Shown piece after piece: positions 4,414 through 5,635 of a stretch of DNA of 5,635 nt; within the stretch, counting starts at the first letter, position 1, and each line of letters starts with the position of its first letter. The stretch lies in the NCBI GenBank assembly GCA_937942205.1, contig CALDFO010000427.1, positions 1 to 5,635 on the forward strand, read 5' to 3'. The notes beneath the pieces were generated by a model. It had not been told where the DNA came from and made no database searches. It saw nothing but the letters and a program-made list of their open reading frames with translations. Origin of the DNA: an uncultured Alphaproteobacteria bacterium. GTDB taxonomy: Bacteria > Pseudomonadota > Alphaproteobacteria > Micropepsales > Micropepsaceae. The position numbers were made by a program, and so were the translations under genes.

Positions 4414-5635
4414 ATGCAGAACGAACCTGATTTCCGCACCCTGTTCTCCAAGCTTCCGCAGAAATTTCCCCGCCCCAGCCGCCGCCAGAGCCGCGTGATC
4501 GCGCTGGGCACCGCCGCCGCCATCGTGGTGGTGGGCCTGGGCGCCTTCGGCTTCCTGCCGCCCGTCCAGAACGTCAAGATCGCCGGGCCGGTGATGGTGG
4601 CGCAGAACGATACCGCCGCCCGTTCCGCCACGCCGCGCATGTTGGAAAACAGCGCGCCCTTTTCCTTCGCCGATCTGGTGGAGCGCGTCAGCCCCGCGGT
4701 GGTGACCATCACCAGCGAGACCACCACCACCGACAGCGACGACGCCGACAGCCAGATCCCGCAGCAGTTCCGCGACCTGTTCAATCAGTTCGGCGGGCCG
4801 GGCCTGCGGCCCCAGCCCCAGCCGCACCGCGCCCTCAGCGCCGGGTCGGGCTTCATCATCGACAAGACCGGTTATGTCGTCACCAACAACCATGTGGTGG
4901 ATTCCAGCAAGAAGGTCACCGTCAAGCTGCCCGACGGGCGCAGCTTCACCGCCAAGGTGATCGGCACAGATCCGGCGACCGACGTGGCGCTGCTCAAGAT
5001 CGAAAGCAAGACGCCGCTGCCCAGCGTCGAGTTCGGCAACGACAAGGGCCTGCGCGTCGGCGACTGGGTCGTGGCGGTGGGCAATCCGTTCGGCCTGTCC
5101 AACTCGGTGACGGCGGGCATCGTCTCGTCGCTGGGCCGGTCGGGCCTCGACAGCAATCAGCAATACACCAACTTCATCCAGATCGACGCGCCCATCAATC
5201 GCGGCAATTCGGGCGGCCCCACCTTCGACCTGCGCGGGCAGGTGATCGGCATGAATTCGATGATCTTCTCGCCCACGGGCGGCAGCGTGGGCATCGGCTT
5301 CGCCATTCCCGCCAGCCTGATCCATGACGTGGTGGCCCAGCTCAAGGAGCACGGCAAGGTGTCCCGCGGCTATCTGGGCGTGAACATCCAGAGCGTGACG
5401 CCGGAAATCGCCTCCTCGCTGGGCCTCAAGGACGGCAAGGGCGCGCTGGTGGCCGAGGTCGTGCCGAACGGCCCCGCCGCCAAGGCGGGCTTCGAGCAGG
5501 GCGACATCGTCACGGCGATCGACGGCCAGGCGGTGGAGGACAGCCGCGACCTGACCCGCAAGGTCGCCGCCGTGCAGGCGGGCCGCAGCGCCACCTTCAC
5601 CGTGTCGCGCCAGGGCAAGCCCATGCAGATCAAGG
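4414..5635 (+). CDS. degP: DegP/HtrA-family periplasmic serine protease (3' end outside window)
   Basis: Do-family proteases degrade or hold misfolded envelope proteins. 407 codons are visible and the frame is still open at the window edge. The N-terminus is basic and then has a hydrophobic stretch at about residues 28-49 (signal anchor or uncleaved signal). The trypsin-like domain covers about 84-305. The catalytic triad is His160 (TNNHVV), Asp190 (ATDVALL) and Ser266 (RGNSGGP), all present, so the enzyme should be active. The segment QFRDLFNQFGGP with a Pro/Gln-rich stretch (116-138) corresponds to the LA loop. PDZ1 begins at about 314 (SRGYLGVNIQ) and is cut off. A second PDZ is expected beyond the window. 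The start is fixed by AAGGAG six bases upstream. The position after ccmH matches rhizobial cycHJKL-degP clusters, but the 101-nt gap suggests its own promoter. Confidence 0.96.
   Translation, partial: MQNEPDFRTLFSKLPQKFPRPSRRQSRVIALGTAAAIVVVGLGAFGFLPPVQNVKIAGPVMVAQNDTAARSATPRMLENSAPFSFADLVERVSPAVVTITSETTTTDSDDADSQIPQQFRDLFNQFGGPGLRPQPQPHRALSAGSGFIIDKTGYVVTNNHVVDSSKKVTVKLPDGRSFTAKVIGTDPATDVALLKIESKTPLPSVEFGNDKGLRVGDWVVAVGNPFGLSNSVTAGIVSSLGRSGLDSNQQYTNFIQIDAPINRGNSGGPTFDLRGQVIGMNSMIFSPTGGSVGIGFAIPASLIHDVVAQLKEHGKVSRGYLGVNIQSVTPEIASSLGLKDGKGALVAEVVPNGPAAKAGFEQGDIVTAIDGQAVEDSRDLTRKVAAVQAGRSATFTVSRQGKPMQIK

Noticed and set aside
4372..5352. Minus-strand open frame of 326 codons opposite the protease gene
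   Set aside because: The plus strand carries a complete His-Asp-Ser protease domain with a good Shine-Dalgarno. The opposite frame is a shadow with a His/Gly/Ala-biased composition.

Overview
The window looks like chromosomal DNA from a high-GC alphaproteobacterium. The main reason is the tightly overlapping cytochrome c maturation (system I) set ccmE-ccmF-ccmH followed by a Do/HtrA-type protease gene, the same order as the rhizobial cycJ-cycK-cycL-degP cluster. GC-rich third codon positions and 4-nt stop/start overlaps fit this. The genus cannot be fixed from the sequence alone. All supported genes lie on the + strand.

Layout. Positions 3-104 probably hold the last 33 codons of an unrecognised gene. 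Positions 105-356 are non-coding. They contain a GGAACC-C-GGTTCC palindrome with related GAACC(C)GG copies, and then a leader that can fold so that it hides the Shine-Dalgarno sequence of the next gene around a terminator-like hairpin with a T7 tract. Positions 357-1082 encode a secreted glycine-zipper protein with a YYGPA-repeat tail. The DNA after its UGA stop continues the C-terminal RRHW repeat in frame to a TAA. A strong intrinsic terminator at 1138-1171 ends this unit.

The second unit begins with a 116-aa winged-helix-like hypothetical gene (1181-1531). A possible 10-codon mini-ORF (1532-1564) lies between it and ccmE. ccmE (1561-2004), ccmF (2001-3929) and ccmH (3926-4312) follow with 4-nt overlaps. 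CcmE carries heme on a periplasmic histidine, CcmF is the membrane heme lyase that transfers it to apocytochrome c, and CcmH is the CXXC thioredox subunit that keeps the apocytochrome CXXCH cysteines reduced. ccmI and ccmG/dsbE are not at the places where they often occur, and ccmABCD are not in the window.

A 101-bp AT-rich gap (4313-4413) holds a 7-bp inverted repeat, a perfect TATAAT and a 10-bp hairpin next to the Shine-Dalgarno of the last gene. That gene is a degP-like periplasmic serine protease with an intact His160-Asp190-Ser266 triad, cut by the window edge inside its first PDZ domain.

No mobile element, CRISPR array, tRNA or rRNA was seen. Most of the window is ordinary core-genome content. 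The best candidates for something undescribed are the RNA leader at 297-353, the UGA-interrupted repeat tail at 1069-1112, and the small HxHxDH-bearing protein ahead of ccmE.
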